NCBI RefSeq assembly: GCF_001949125.1
Contig: NZ_MSTI01000183.1
Coordinates: 1-17,868 of the forward strand
DNA length: 17,868 bases
Reading direction: 5' to 3'
DNA from: Deinococcus marmoris
GTDB taxonomy: Bacteria > Deinococcota > Deinococci > Deinococcales > Deinococcaceae
In this document: one piece after another, positions 1 through 7,542 of the stretch
Position numbering within the stretch: the stretch's first letter is position 1
Layout: every line of letters starts with the position of its first letter
Translations under genes and position numbers: made by a program
The notes under the pieces: model-generated
Told to the model about the DNA's origin: nothing
The model's input: the letters and a program-made list of their open reading frames with translations, nothing else
Database searches by the model: none

Positions 1-2
1 CA

Positions 3-329
3 CAGGTCTTTGACCTGTGCCCGGAGGTACAGGCAGCTACGGGCGCAAACGTGGAAATGGCGTTCGCTGACCAGGGATATACAGGCAAACAAACCGCTCT
101 GGGGGCTGCTGAGCCCGGCGTGGAACTGGTGGTGGTCAAACGTCCAGAGGCCGCCAAGGGCTTTATCCTGGTACCAAAACGGTGGGTGGTGGAGCGGTCC
201 TTCGCGTGGATGTCACAGTTTCGCCGTTTGGGACGGGACCTGGAACGGCTGTCGTCCACGCTGATCGGATTCCATGTCTTGGCCGCTTGCGTTCTGCTCT
301 GTCACAATCTCAAGCCGCTTTTTGCATAG
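3..329 (+). CDS. IS5-like transposase, C-terminal part (5' end outside window)
   Basis: The frame is open from the window edge to a TAG at 327-329, giving about 108 residues, so the N-terminal part lies upstream. It contains F-A-D-Q-G-Y-T-G, like the second catalytic Asp region of IS5-family DDE transposases. Further on are [14 protein letters not shown] and R-R-L-G-R-D-L-E, the typical C-terminal signature with the probable catalytic Glu. The protein would cut and rejoin the ends of its own insertion sequence. I could not identify the terminal inverted repeat downstream of the stop, and whether the full element is intact cannot be judged from this end alone. It marks the left flank of the metabolic locus as mobile or rearranged DNA. 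Confidence 0.85.
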   Translation, partial: QVFDLCPEVQAATGANVEMAFADQGYTGKQTALGAAEPGVELVVVKRPEAAKGFILVPKRWVVERSFAWMSQFRRLGRDLERLSSTLIGFHVLAACVLLCHNLKPLFA

Positions 330-980
330 GGTTCTTGGCAGACTCTAGCACTCGAAGTTTCCATGTCTCAAGAAGGCTGGGGACCAGAAGATCGAGATGC
401 CGGGGCGACTGCTGATGCACCTGCTCAACGAGAAGGCGCAGGCGGCCACAGGATTTAATATCAATGATCTAGGCACCAAATTAGGGGGTGTGCTGTCGTG
501 ATGGCCATTGCGCAGCATCGCCCACAATGGTCCCATCAGTGACCTGCACTTTCTGGAACTGGGCAGCACCGATGAGGTGGGAGCCAGCAGCCACCTCTAC
601 CTGCTCTGGCACGGCCTGCATCACCACGCCGTACTCTGTCTGGTGGCGCTGCTGTTCACACAATGGCTGCGCCTGTCGCGACTCGACGGACTGTTCGGTG
701 AGACCGTACCAGCCATTCGGCGTGAAATCGCCGGAGATATTCCCCGGCGATCTAGAACACAGCTTCGGTATTGTCCGTGCTGCACAGCCTTATTCATCAG
801 ACCCTGAACATCCTCAAAGTACAGCTAGTCACTTCTCCCTACGGAGAATGGTTTTCATACTTTTTGTCCGGCGATCAGGAGCTTGCCCTCTCCTGGCACA
901 GCCCAACTGCTAAATTGATCTATGCGGGCAATGTTACAGTCACCGAACCACGTCGTGCTGAGCGTGCAGCGCGGCGCGGC
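330..980. other. 650-bp stretch without an intact gene
   Basis: No reading frame here looks like a complete gene. Two fragments look as if they were once coding. The plus-strand frame from 349 to 501, stopped by TGA, reads like a helical segment around M-P-G-R-L-L-M-H-L-L-N-E-K-A-Q-A-A-T-G-F. The frame around 541-650 resembles the start of a metallo-beta-lactamase-fold protein and is listed separately. Being next to a transposase, the stretch is best explained as debris of insertions and deletions. The promoter of the LacI-family gene should lie in its last part, but I see no convincing -35/-10 pair. Confidence 0.5.
541..650 (+). pseudogene. Possible remnant of a metallo-beta-lactamase-fold gene
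   Basis: Read in plus frame 1, this stretch gives D-L-H-F-L-E-L-G-S-T-D-E-V-G-A-S-S-H-L-Y. That resembles the first strand and loop of metallo-beta-lactamase-fold hydrolases of the G-G-T-D-E-I-G-A-S type. The following H-G-L-H-H-H-A-V may be what remains of the next strand. There is no plausible start, no H-x-H-x-D-H motif, and the resemblance fades after about 40 residues. It would be a short decayed fragment. Chance resemblance is quite possible. Confidence 0.25.
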
Positions 981-1985
981 GTGAGATACAAATACGTTCA
1001 GATCGCCGATGAGGCCCACGTCTCAGTGGCCACCGTCTCGCTGGTCATGCGCGGTCTCAAAGGTCCGTCGCAGGCCACCCGGCGGCGAATCTTTGATGTG
1101 GCCCAGCGTCTCGGGTATTTTCCAGCCATCCTCACGCCCAAGATGACTGTAATTCTGCGGGCGGACCGTCAGGGGCAAGCCCTCATGGACGCGCTGCGAG
1201 ACGATCCCTTTTATGCCCAGGTCTTTGCCGGAATTGAGGCCCGCGCAGCCACGTTGCGCCTCCGACTGGGAACCGAGCGTCACCGTGAGGACGTGGAGCC
1301 TTACGGCATGATCTACGTGGGACACAACGCCGGGAAACTGCTGGTCGAAGCCGAGTCTGGGGGCGGATTGCATCCCGCTGCGCCCACAGTGGTGGTCAAC
1401 CAGACCCATCCCCAGCTTGATCATGTGATTACCCAAAATCGCCACGGTGCGGCATTGGCTGTAGCCCACCTGCTGGAACGGGTGTCCGCAGACAGTCATG
1501 TGGCCATCGTGACTGGGCCAATCAACTTCGAGAGCTATGAGGTCCGGCTGCACGGCGCACAGGCCGCCCTACAAGCGGCTGGACGCTTGCATCCCGAGCT
1601 GGTCTTCGCGCTGGAGAGCCTGGGGGGCTGCCGCCGTGAATACGCCCAGCGGGTTGGGCGGGAGGCGGCCCGCTGGCTGCTCGCCCAGCCACACACCATC
1701 GGCGGTGTCTTCGTCTACAACGACATCGCCGCCTCCGCTCTGATGAACGAGCTGCTCGACCGGGGCATGCGGCTCCCCAATCAACTCAAGGTTGTCGGCT
1801 TCGAGGACACGCCAGAAGCCGCTGCGGCCCCCGTGCCGCTGACCACAGTACGGGTAGATCACCACAGCATGGGGGCCTGGGCTGTGGATCTGCTGCTGCT
1901 GCGGATGATGGAACCCGCACGTCCCACCGCTGGCGTGACGGTGGGGATCGAATTGGTAGAGAGGAGGAGCACGGCGCTGGATTAG
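981..1985 (+). CDS. LacI/GalR-family transcriptional regulator
   Basis: A 334-residue protein, normal length for the family, if started at GTG 981. The open frame runs further upstream, but the helix-turn-helix begins right after this GTG, as in other LacI proteins. No clear Shine-Dalgarno precedes it. Residues 7-45 form the DNA-binding region, with V-S-V-A-T-V-S-L-V-M-R-G as recognition helix and a hinge ending in L-G-Y-F-P. The rest is a periplasmic-binding-protein-like effector domain: D-P-F-Y-A-Q-V-F-A-G-I-E, later G-V-F-V-Y-N-D-I-A-A and V-V-G-F-E-D-T. Such regulators usually release DNA when bound by a sugar or sugar phosphate. It is convergent with the permease operon and is the only regulator seen, so it is the best candidate to control the divergent promoters near 5460-5700. 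That link is inference. Confidence 0.88.
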   Translation: MRYKYVQIADEAHVSVATVSLVMRGLKGPSQATRRRIFDVAQRLGYFPAILTPKMTVILRADRQGQALMDALRDDPFYAQVFAGIEARAATLRLRLGTERHREDVEPYGMIYVGHNAGKLLVEAESGGGLHPAAPTVVVNQTHPQLDHVITQNRHGAALAVAHLLERVSADSHVAIVTGPINFESYEVRLHGAQAALQAAGRLHPELVFALESLGGCRREYAQRVGREAARWLLAQPHTIGGVFVYNDIAASALMNELLDRGMRLPNQLKVVGFEDTPEAAAAPVPLTTVRVDHHSMGAWAVDLLLLRMMEPARPTAGVTVGIELVERRSTALD

Positions 1986-2048
1986 CAGCGTTCATCGGCA
2001 GGGCGGCCCAACAGCCTGGCAGATGGTTTGGGCGGAGTCACTGGACCC

Positions 2049-3230
2049 CTACCCCCGGCTGCGCGGATCAATCGCGTCTCTCAACCCGTCCCCAATGTAA
2101 TTGGTGGACAGCGTGGTCAGCAGAATAAACAGCCCCGGCCAGAACACGGCGGTGGGTTGCTGGAAAATGGCCTCCTGCGCGCCGTTCAGGATATTGCCCC
2201 AACTGGCGGTGGGTTCCTGGATGCCCAGCCCCAGGAAGCTCAGAGCGGCCTCGGCGACGATGGCGTGACCCAAGTCCAGCGTGATCTGCACGAAGATGGG
2301 CGCAACGGCATTGGGCAGCAGGTGCCTCAATATCACGCGGGCGTCGCTGGCCCCCAGCCCGATGGCCGCCTCGTTAAACTCGGCATTCCGTAGATTCAAG
2401 ATGGTACCGCGCACGATGCGGGCCATCGAGAGCCAGCCGAACAGCGTCAGCACGAAGATGATCACCGTGACCGAGCGGGCTGGCCCCAGCCACTGGTCCA
2501 GCGTGACGCCCAGCCCGATCTTGGGGTTGGAAAACAGCCCCGCCAGCACCAGCAGGAACGGCAGCGTGGGAATCGCCAGGAAGATGTCGATCATGCGCGA
2601 GATCACCGAGTCGATGTCCAGGCGGATGGAGCGAATGAAAGTGAAGTAGAAGATCAGGGCGGCTAGGGCCACGCCGATGACCCAGGTAACGGTCACGAAA
2701 ACGCCGTCGGCGACGCTAGCAAACTGCCCCGTGGCCCGGATCACGAAGGCGATCAAGGCGGCCCACACCAGCCAGCGGATGATGGTCTTGGGCCAGAAGC
2801 TGCGGCCCTCGGTGTGCCTGGCCCCGGCCCACTGCGGCGAGAACGGCCCCACGGCGGCCAGCAGCGGCTGCCCACTGTAAAAGCCTGCCAGCAGGCCCAG
2901 CCCGGTGCCGATCAGGGCCGACAGGATAGTGACGACAAAGCCGACCAACAGGCTGATGCGCCCGGCATACAGCAGGCGGCTGAAGATGTCGCGGCCCAGG
3001 GCGTCGGTGCCCATCAGATGCTCAGAATTGGAGGCGGCGTAGACATTGGTGGCGTCAATCTGCGACGGCGAGTAGGGCGCGATCAGCGGCGCGAACACCG
3101 AGAGCAAGATCAGCAGCGCCAGAATGACCAGGCTGACGGTCGCCAGGCGGTGCTTCAGGAAACGCTGCCGGATCAAGGCCCAGCCGGACGCGCGCCTCGG
3201 CTCCAGAGCCACCGTTCCAGTGACGGTCAT
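2049..3230 (-). CDS. DppC/OppC-type ABC transporter permease
   Basis: A 393-residue inner-membrane permease of the peptide/nickel/oligosaccharide ABC importer family. Residues 15-60 match the OppC N-terminal segment with the first membrane helix. Residues 75-95 hold the conserved G-T-D-A-L-G-R-D-I-F-S-R-L-L-Y-A-G. The EAA loop that docks on the ATPase is at 288-312 (E-A-A-I-G-L-G-A, then L-P-N-A). It is longer than usual DppC proteins because about 87 residues (roughly 121-207), including two probable extra membrane helices, sit between F-Y-S-G and S-R-M-I-D-I-F. The start ATG overlaps the stop of the upstream permease as TGATG, so the two are translationally coupled. The substrate cannot be read from the permease; catabolic neighbours favour a saccharide over a peptide. 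Confidence 0.92.
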   Translation of the reverse strand: MTVTGTVALEPRRASGWALIRQRFLKHRLATVSLVILALLILLSVFAPLIAPYSPSQIDATNVYAASNSEHLMGTDALGRDIFSRLLYAGRISLLVGFVVTILSALIGTGLGLLAGFYSGQPLLAAVGPFSPQWAGARHTEGRSFWPKTIIRWLVWAALIAFVIRATGQFASVADGVFVTVTWVIGVALAALIFYFTFIRSIRLDIDSVISRMIDIFLAIPTLPFLLVLAGLFSNPKIGLGVTLDQWLGPARSVTVIIFVLTLFGWLSMARIVRGTILNLRNAEFNEAAIGLGASDARVILRHLLPNAVAPIFVQITLDLGHAIVAEAALSFLGLGIQEPTASWGNILNGAQEAIFQQPTAVFWPGLFILLTTLSTNYIGDGLRDAIDPRSRG

Positions 3231-4417
3231 CAGCTAAACCTGATCCGGGGGCTGAGCAGGGCGTAGGCCAGATCGGTCAGCAGGTTGGCCAGCAGCGTGA
3301 TCAGCGCCAGCAGCAGCAGAATGACCATCGCCGGGTTGTAATCCTTATCCAGAATGCTCTGGTACAGCGCCAGGCCCATGCCGGGGTAATTAAAGACCGT
3401 TTCTGTGATAACCGCGCCGTTCACCAGCCCTGGCAGCGACAACCCGATCAGGGTGATCACCGGAATCAGGGCGTTTCGCAGGGCGTGTTTGTAGATCACC
3501 CGGCTCTCGCGCAGTCCCTTGGCCCGCGCCGTCCGCACGTAATCCTGATTGATCACGTCCAGCAGCGCGGCCCGCATAAAGCGCGTCCAGGTGGCGATCT
3601 GGATCACCGCCAGCGCCACGGTGGGCAGCACCAGATATTTCAGGCGGTCCAGCGCATAAGTCAGCCAGCTCGCCACGGTCACGCTGCGGCCATACGGCTG
3701 GCCAGGCGAGACGTAATCGCCTACCTGCACGTCGCTCTTGACCCCGGCGGGCAGGGTGAACACCTTGTCCTCGGCAGCTCCCTTGTCGGCGTCGTAGATC
3801 TCCACCGTCACCCGCGTTCCGTCGCTGGCTGGCTCGATCTTGGTCACTGGCCCCGTCGCGTCGAAGGTGGCTTCCGTGCTGACCAGCGGTGAGGCGTTGG
3901 CGCTCGACAGACCTCCGGCGGGCAGCACTTTCAGATTGACACTGAACACGATCAGCAGCATCAGCCCAAACCAGAACACCGGCAGCGAAAAGCCCACGAA
4001 GGCAAAAAACGTGGTCACGTAATCCAGCACGCTGTACTGCTTGACCGCCGAGAGGATGCCCAGCGGAATGCCGATCAGCAGCGAGAGGGTCAGCGCCCCC
4101 GCGCCCAGCAGTAGCGTGTTGCCCATGCGCTGCTGCACCACGAAGGTGGCTGCCGGGATGTACTGCTTACGCGACACCCCGAAGTCGCCCTGCACGGCGT
4201 GGCCCAGCCACTTGCCATACTGCACGTACCACGGTTGGTCCAGCCCGTAGGCGCGGCGCAGATTATCGGCTTCCTGCACGGTCATGTTGGGGTTGCTGAG
4301 CTTGAGGTCATCCACGAAATTGCCCGGCTGTAACTGGATCAGGGCGAAGACCAGCAGCGAGACCGCCAGCAGAATGGGCACCATTGCCGCGATTCGTTTC
4401 AGGGTGTAGTTCAGCAT
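3230..4417 (-). CDS. DppB/OppB-type ABC transporter permease
   Basis: A 395-residue inner-membrane permease, partner of the DppC-type protein encoded just downstream. The N-terminus M-L-N-Y-T-L-K-R-I-A, followed by a hydrophobic helix, is typical of DppB. The Y-G-L-D-Q-P-W-Y-V-Q-Y motif lies at 57-67 and the EAA loop at about 296-318 (R-T-A-R-A-K-G-L, then A-L-R-N-A-L). Residues about 171-250 are an extra hydrophilic domain rich in beta-type sequence, placed after L-P-A-G-G in the loop that should face outside. It may contact the binding protein. A GAGGTC ribosome site lies a few bases before the ATG. The gene is third in the minus-strand operon. No ATPase gene accompanies it here. Confidence 0.92.
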   Translation of the reverse strand: MLNYTLKRIAAMVPILLAVSLLVFALIQLQPGNFVDDLKLSNPNMTVQEADNLRRAYGLDQPWYVQYGKWLGHAVQGDFGVSRKQYIPAATFVVQQRMGNTLLLGAGALTLSLLIGIPLGILSAVKQYSVLDYVTTFFAFVGFSLPVFWFGLMLLIVFSVNLKVLPAGGLSSANASPLVSTEATFDATGPVTKIEPASDGTRVTVEIYDADKGAAEDKVFTLPAGVKSDVQVGDYVSPGQPYGRSVTVASWLTYALDRLKYLVLPTVALAVIQIATWTRFMRAALLDVINQDYVRTARAKGLRESRVIYKHALRNALIPVITLIGLSLPGLVNGAVITETVFNYPGMGLALYQSILDKDYNPAMVILLLLALITLLANLLTDLAYALLSPRIRFS

Positions 4418-4446
4418 GGGGACCTCGGTGGGTGGGATGCGCGGGT

Positions 4447-5133
4447 TCAGGCAGGAAGGCGGTGAATCCCCGTGTTGGCAAAGAGAAAGGAGTACCCAGC
4501 TTCACGCAGCAACGCTGCCGCCGTGTCGCCCGGTTCGTAGGCCCGGCCAAACAGCCATGCGAAACTGCGGACCGGATGACCGAGATGGGCCTCAAAATCG
4601 CGCTGTGAGCCGACGATTTCTGTATGCAAGCTCGCCAGGTTCGCGCCGCTGTCCAGGTAAGCGTGCGTGCGGGTGTGGCTCGCCACCACATGCCGGTCTC
4701 GCAACTCCCGAACCTCGTCCCAGCTCATCGCCAGCCGCTCGCCCGGACGCGCCCGCTCTTCCGGGACGATGGAGAGGTGGTGGGCGGCGGCAAAGTCGGC
4801 CTGCTCCCCCACCGGAACTGAGACGAAGCCGGACGGCACGAAGAACCAGCCGCGCAGCCCGTATTCCTCAAGCAGTGGCCGGGCCACCTCGAAATTGTTG
4901 CGGTAACCGTTGTAAAAGCTCAGGATCAGCCCCGGGCGCTCGTCAGTCCAGCCGCCGGTCTCAAACCATTGTGTCAGCTCGTCCTCGCCGATGGAGACGT
5001 AGCGCTGGGCGTACCATTCGAACTGGCGACGGTAGTTGTCTTCCAGAGACTGCGGCGTGTTGTGGAAGTTCACGGCGCGGATGGTCCGGCCCGCCTGCAA
5101 GCGTCCGCGCACCCGCTGCCACGTCTGGTCCAC
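4447..5133 (-). CDS. NodB-fold polysaccharide deacetylase-like protein, copy 1 (atypical active site)
   Basis: 228 residues starting at GTG 5133, three bases after the stop of the upstream small gene. The start is supported because its N-terminus aligns without gaps to the second copy at 14702. Residues 20-25 (A-V-N-F-H-N) match the Y-H motif early in PgaB/IcaB-like deacetylases. The canonical T-F-D-D-G is here S-F-Y-N-G-Y-R-N-N (72-80), so both Asp are lost. The zinc-binding H-x-x-x-H motif is present as S-H-T-R-T-H (152-157). L-A-M-S-W-D-E-V (134-141) precedes it, and F-A-W-L-F-G (191-196) may stand for the R-x-x-Y-G motif. There is no signal peptide, so a cytoplasmic role is likely. The family removes N-acetyl groups from glycans, but lost Asp residues make that activity uncertain. 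It could be a differently tuned hydrolase or a binding protein. Confidence 0.75.
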   Translation of the reverse strand: MDQTWQRVRGRLQAGRTIRAVNFHNTPQSLEDNYRRQFEWYAQRYVSIGEDELTQWFETGGWTDERPGLILSFYNGYRNNFEVARPLLEEYGLRGWFFVPSGFVSVPVGEQADFAAAHHLSIVPEERARPGERLAMSWDEVRELRDRHVVASHTRTHAYLDSGANLASLHTEIVGSQRDFEAHLGHPVRSFAWLFGRAYEPGDTAAALLREAGYSFLFANTGIHRLPA

Positions 5134-5136
5134 GGT

Positions 5137-5457
5137 TTATTGCCCCGTGTGAGGGCGGTGGACGGGTTCTCCCGGCTCACCGGGCAGGGCGGTAGCAAGC
5201 AGCCCCAGCGCGCAGGCGGCAGCGTCAGCTTCCAGCACGAAGCGGGGCCGCAGGTTCAGGTACAACGCGTCGGCCACCGCTGCCAGTAGGGACGCGGCGG
5301 GCAGGGGCGCGGGGGGCAGGGCCGTGCCCACCTCCCCAGTCTCGTCTTCGAGGGTCAGCAGCGTGGCGACCCCCTCGACCGAGAAATCCCGCTCGGTGCG
5401 GCGCACCCACAGCAGGTCACACAGGTCTGAGAAGCCGTCACCTAATTGCTCGGTCAT
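5137..5457 (-). CDS. Small 106-aa protein of unknown function, copy 1
   Basis: I do not recognise a family. The protein is soluble and Leu/Ala-rich with no signal peptide or membrane helix. Residues about 25-75 align with the other 106-residue protein at 14389-14709, sharing E-G, L-L-x-L, D-E-x-G, a Pro, an L-L-A run and L-x-P. By eye this is about 15 identities over 48 positions. Both begin M-T-E, have the same length, and directly precede a NodB-like gene, which supports true homology. The ATG at 5457 has no Shine-Dalgarno: the bases upstream belong to one arm of the inverted repeat. It is the first gene of the minus-strand operon. A structural or regulatory partner of the NodB-like protein is the simplest guess. 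Confidence 0.7.
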   Translation of the reverse strand: MTEQLGDGFSDLCDLLWVRRTERDFSVEGVATLLTLEDETGEVGTALPPAPLPAASLLAAVADALYLNLRPRFVLEADAAACALGLLATALPGEPGEPVHRPHTGQ

Positions 5458-5458
5458 A

Positions 5459-5474
5459 TGCAGAGCAGCATAGC
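5459..5474 (+). repeat. Left arm of 16-bp inverted repeat (candidate operator)
   Basis: TGCAGAGCAGCATAGC is the exact reverse complement of bases 5547-5562. Its end lies one base from the ATG of the small gene at 5457. Read on the minus strand it contains TATGCT at 5473-5468, about ten bases before that ATG. It has partial internal dyad symmetry (GC-3-GC-1-GC-3-GC), as expected for a dimeric repressor site. Two copies in opposite orientation around an AT-rich centre suggest one regulator acting on both promoters. Confidence 0.6.
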
Positions 5475-5546
5475 CGAAACTATGTCAGCAGCTCAGCTTA
5501 CTTTTTAAAACAAATTTAAAGGCGGCCTCACTGGCTTCAAACCTTC

Positions 5547-5562
5547 GCTATGCTGCTCTGCA
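5547..5562 (-). repeat. Right arm of 16-bp inverted repeat (candidate operator)
   Basis: GCTATGCTGCTCTGCA, the exact reverse complement of 5459-5474, with 72 bases between the arms. Here TATGCT (5549-5554) reads toward the binding-protein gene. I found no other full copy in the window, which argues for a local control element rather than a dispersed repeat. An mRNA hairpin is less likely, since the arms sit at the outer ends of two divergent promoters. Confidence 0.6.
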
Positions 5563-5696
5563 AGCCCCAGTCGTTTCTTTCCCGAGTCAAGGTCGCCTCA
5601 AGGCCCACGCATACACTCCGCCCTGGCGGCGTGCGGCATGCTGGAGTGGTCCCCAAACGTCAGATTTCACTGTCCGGCTCAACCGGGCGGTGAGCG

Positions 5697-5702
5697 AGGA
5701 GG
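5697..5702 (+). promoter_or_regulatory. Ribosome binding site of the substrate-binding protein
   Basis: AGGAGG four bases before ATG 5707. It fixes this start over the in-frame ATG at 5638, which has no such site and would bury the signal peptide. Confidence 0.85.
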
Positions 5703-5706
5703 AACA

Positions 5707-7539
5707 ATGAAAACAGCCGCGATCCGTTTGACCTGTGTGCTGGCCTGCGGGGTCTTCAGTGCCCAGGCCGGTCCCACCGACAACTCCCTGATCATTGGGG
5801 CCAGCCAGGAGCCGTCCGCGCTGGAATACATCGTCAACAGCCAGGCCGTGGCCCGCGAGGTAATGGGCTGGATGTACCGCGACCTGACCTACATCGACCT
5901 GGACGGCAAGATTGTGCCGGACATGGCCGCACAACTGCCCACCGAGGCCAATGGCCGGGTCAAGTACACCCGCGACGCCAAGGGGGAACCCACCGCCATG
6001 ACGGTGCGCTGGACCATCAAGCCTGACATCACCTGGAGCGACAACCGCCCGATCAGCAGCGAGGATTTCCGGTTGTTCTACGAGATTGCCATGGACAAGC
6101 GGGTGCCGGTAATCACCCGCGCCAACTTCCCCACCGCCTTCAAGGTGATCGACGCCAAGAACTTCGAGGTCACGTACTCGCCGATCAACATCTTTTATCA
6201 GAAGGGCGTGCAGCCCGGCGACTACTCGAACCTGCCGTCGCAGGTCTGGAAACCGATCTGGGAGCGGGTCAAGGCCAGCCTGGAGGGCAAAACCCCCGAG
6301 CAGCAGCAGGCCATCATCCTCAAAGACCTGCTGGGCACGCCGATTTCCACCAGCATCGGCGGTCCCCCGGTCGTCAGCGGCCCCTTCCGTTTCGTGCGCT
6401 GGACGCCGGGGCAGAGCATGGTGCTCAAACGCAACCCGACATACTGGCAAAAGAACCCCAACGGTATTCAGTCCATCATCTACCGCTTCATCGGCAACAC
6501 CAACACGCTGCAAACGGCGCTGCTGGCCGGGCAAATCGACGCCACGTCCACCCAGGGGCTGGCGAACTCGCCCGCGACCCTCAAGCTGCTGCGCGACAAC
6601 GCCAAGAACGTGTTCAACGTGGCGCTGGTGGAAGGCACCGCCTTCGAGAACCTGATCGTCAACAAGTTCGGCAACGTCAAGGCCGTCTCGGACCTGAAAC
6701 TGGACGATCCCAAGACCCGCCAGGCCCTGCTGTACGCCATCGACCGCAAGAGCATCGCGCAGGACCTGCTGGGCGGCACAGTCACGGTGGTAAACACCTT
6801 CGTCAACCCCAACTCCCCAGCCTACTCGCCGGTGATGGCTGACGCCTACGCTTACAACCCCGATAAGGCCAAGCAGCTCCTGGCCTCGCTAGGCTGGAAG
6901 GCTGGAAGTGACGGCATCCTGCAACGCAGCGTGGACGGCAAAACGGTCAAGTTCGTGCTGGAGTACGTGACCACGGCGGGGAACGCGGTACGCGAGCGCA
7001 ACCAACTGTTCATCAAGGACAACCTCCGCAAGGTGGGCATCGACGTGAAAGTGAACAACGCGCCCGCCTCGGTGGTGTTTGGGCAGGACTACTTTCCGCG
7101 CACCTCCGAAGGCACCTGGACGGGTGTGTTCGAGGCGGCGGGGGGCAGCGTGCCGCTGCTGGAAGCGGGCAACGAGTTTTATTGCGATGACCCCACCACG
7201 CCCGCCAAGAACGACAACGTGCCGAGCAAGGCCAACGGTTACGGCGGCAACAACGTGGGCGGCTGGTGCAATGCGGCCTACGACAAGGCCTGGAGCGCGG
7301 CCCGCTCCGAGACCGATCCGGCCAAGCGGCGCGCCCTGTTTGCCACCATGCAGACCCAGTTCACCACCGAGCTGCCGTCCATTCCACTGTACCTACGCCG
7401 CGAGCTACTGACCACCCGGCGCGGCCTGGTCAATTATGTGTGGAACGGCAACAGCGGCTACCCGTCCAGGCTGGGCTGGATGACCGGCTGGACGCAAAAA
7501 GGCATGAAGCAGATGGTCAAGCAGCCCGAGGTCAAGTAA
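5707..7539 (+). CDS. ABC transporter substrate-binding protein, family 5 (peptide/oligosaccharide type)
   Basis: 610 residues, normal to slightly long for the SBP_bac_5 family. Residues 1-22 are a signal peptide (M-K-T-A-A-I-R, hydrophobic core, cleavage after A-Q-A). Cys residues at 10 and 14 fall too early for a convincing lipobox, so it is probably exported by signal peptidase I. The mature N-terminus has I-I-G-A-S-Q-E-P-S-A-L-E-Y. Further family marks are M-Y-R-D-L-T-Y, V-R-W-T-I-K-P-D-I-T-W-S-D-N, S-G-P-F-R-F-V-R-W, L-K-R-N-P-T-Y-W and R-Q-A-L-L-Y-A-I-D-R-K-S-I-A. It captures solute outside the membrane and hands it to the two permeases encoded divergently. Although the family is called dipeptide-binding, many members bind oligosaccharides, and the downstream sugar genes favour that here. 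It heads the plus-strand operon. Confidence 0.92.
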   Translation: MKTAAIRLTCVLACGVFSAQAGPTDNSLIIGASQEPSALEYIVNSQAVAREVMGWMYRDLTYIDLDGKIVPDMAAQLPTEANGRVKYTRDAKGEPTAMTVRWTIKPDITWSDNRPISSEDFRLFYEIAMDKRVPVITRANFPTAFKVIDAKNFEVTYSPINIFYQKGVQPGDYSNLPSQVWKPIWERVKASLEGKTPEQQQAIILKDLLGTPISTSIGGPPVVSGPFRFVRWTPGQSMVLKRNPTYWQKNPNGIQSIIYRFIGNTNTLQTALLAGQIDATSTQGLANSPATLKLLRDNAKNVFNVALVEGTAFENLIVNKFGNVKAVSDLKLDDPKTRQALLYAIDRKSIAQDLLGGTVTVVNTFVNPNSPAYSPVMADAYAYNPDKAKQLLASLGWKAGSDGILQRSVDGKTVKFVLEYVTTAGNAVRERNQLFIKDNLRKVGIDVKVNNAPASVVFGQDYFPRTSEGTWTGVFEAAGGSVPLLEAGNEFYCDDPTTPAKNDNVPSKANGYGGNNVGGWCNAAYDKAWSAARSETDPAKRRALFATMQTQFTTELPSIPLYLRRELLTTRRGLVNYVWNGNSGYPSRLGWMTGWTQKGMKQMVKQPEVK

Positions 7540-7542
7540 GCC

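Larger units (their letters stand above)
5458..5706. promoter_or_regulatory. Divergent control region between permease operon and binding-protein operon
   Basis: A 249-bp gap lies between two divergent start codons and must hold the promoters of both operons. Its centre (about 5498-5520) is a run of A and T in otherwise GC-rich DNA, a probable promoter or melting zone. A perfect 16-bp inverted repeat flanks that centre. Each arm contains TATGCT in the direction of the gene it faces, a possible -10 box. I see no good -35 match at normal spacing for either. From 5563 to 5696 I see nothing further that I can name, so the binding-protein mRNA may have a leader of over 100 bases. Confidence 0.6.

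Noticed and set aside
2006..2033. GCCCAA...TTGGGC inverted repeat between the convergent LacI and permease genes, as a terminator
   Set aside because: The stem is only 6 bp, the 16-base loop pairs poorly, and no T-run follows on either strand.
4416..5195. Plus-strand open frame across the NodB-like gene
   Set aside because: The Arg/Ser/Pro-rich translation is typical of an out-of-frame read. The minus-strand protein has a paralogue that confirms the coding strand.
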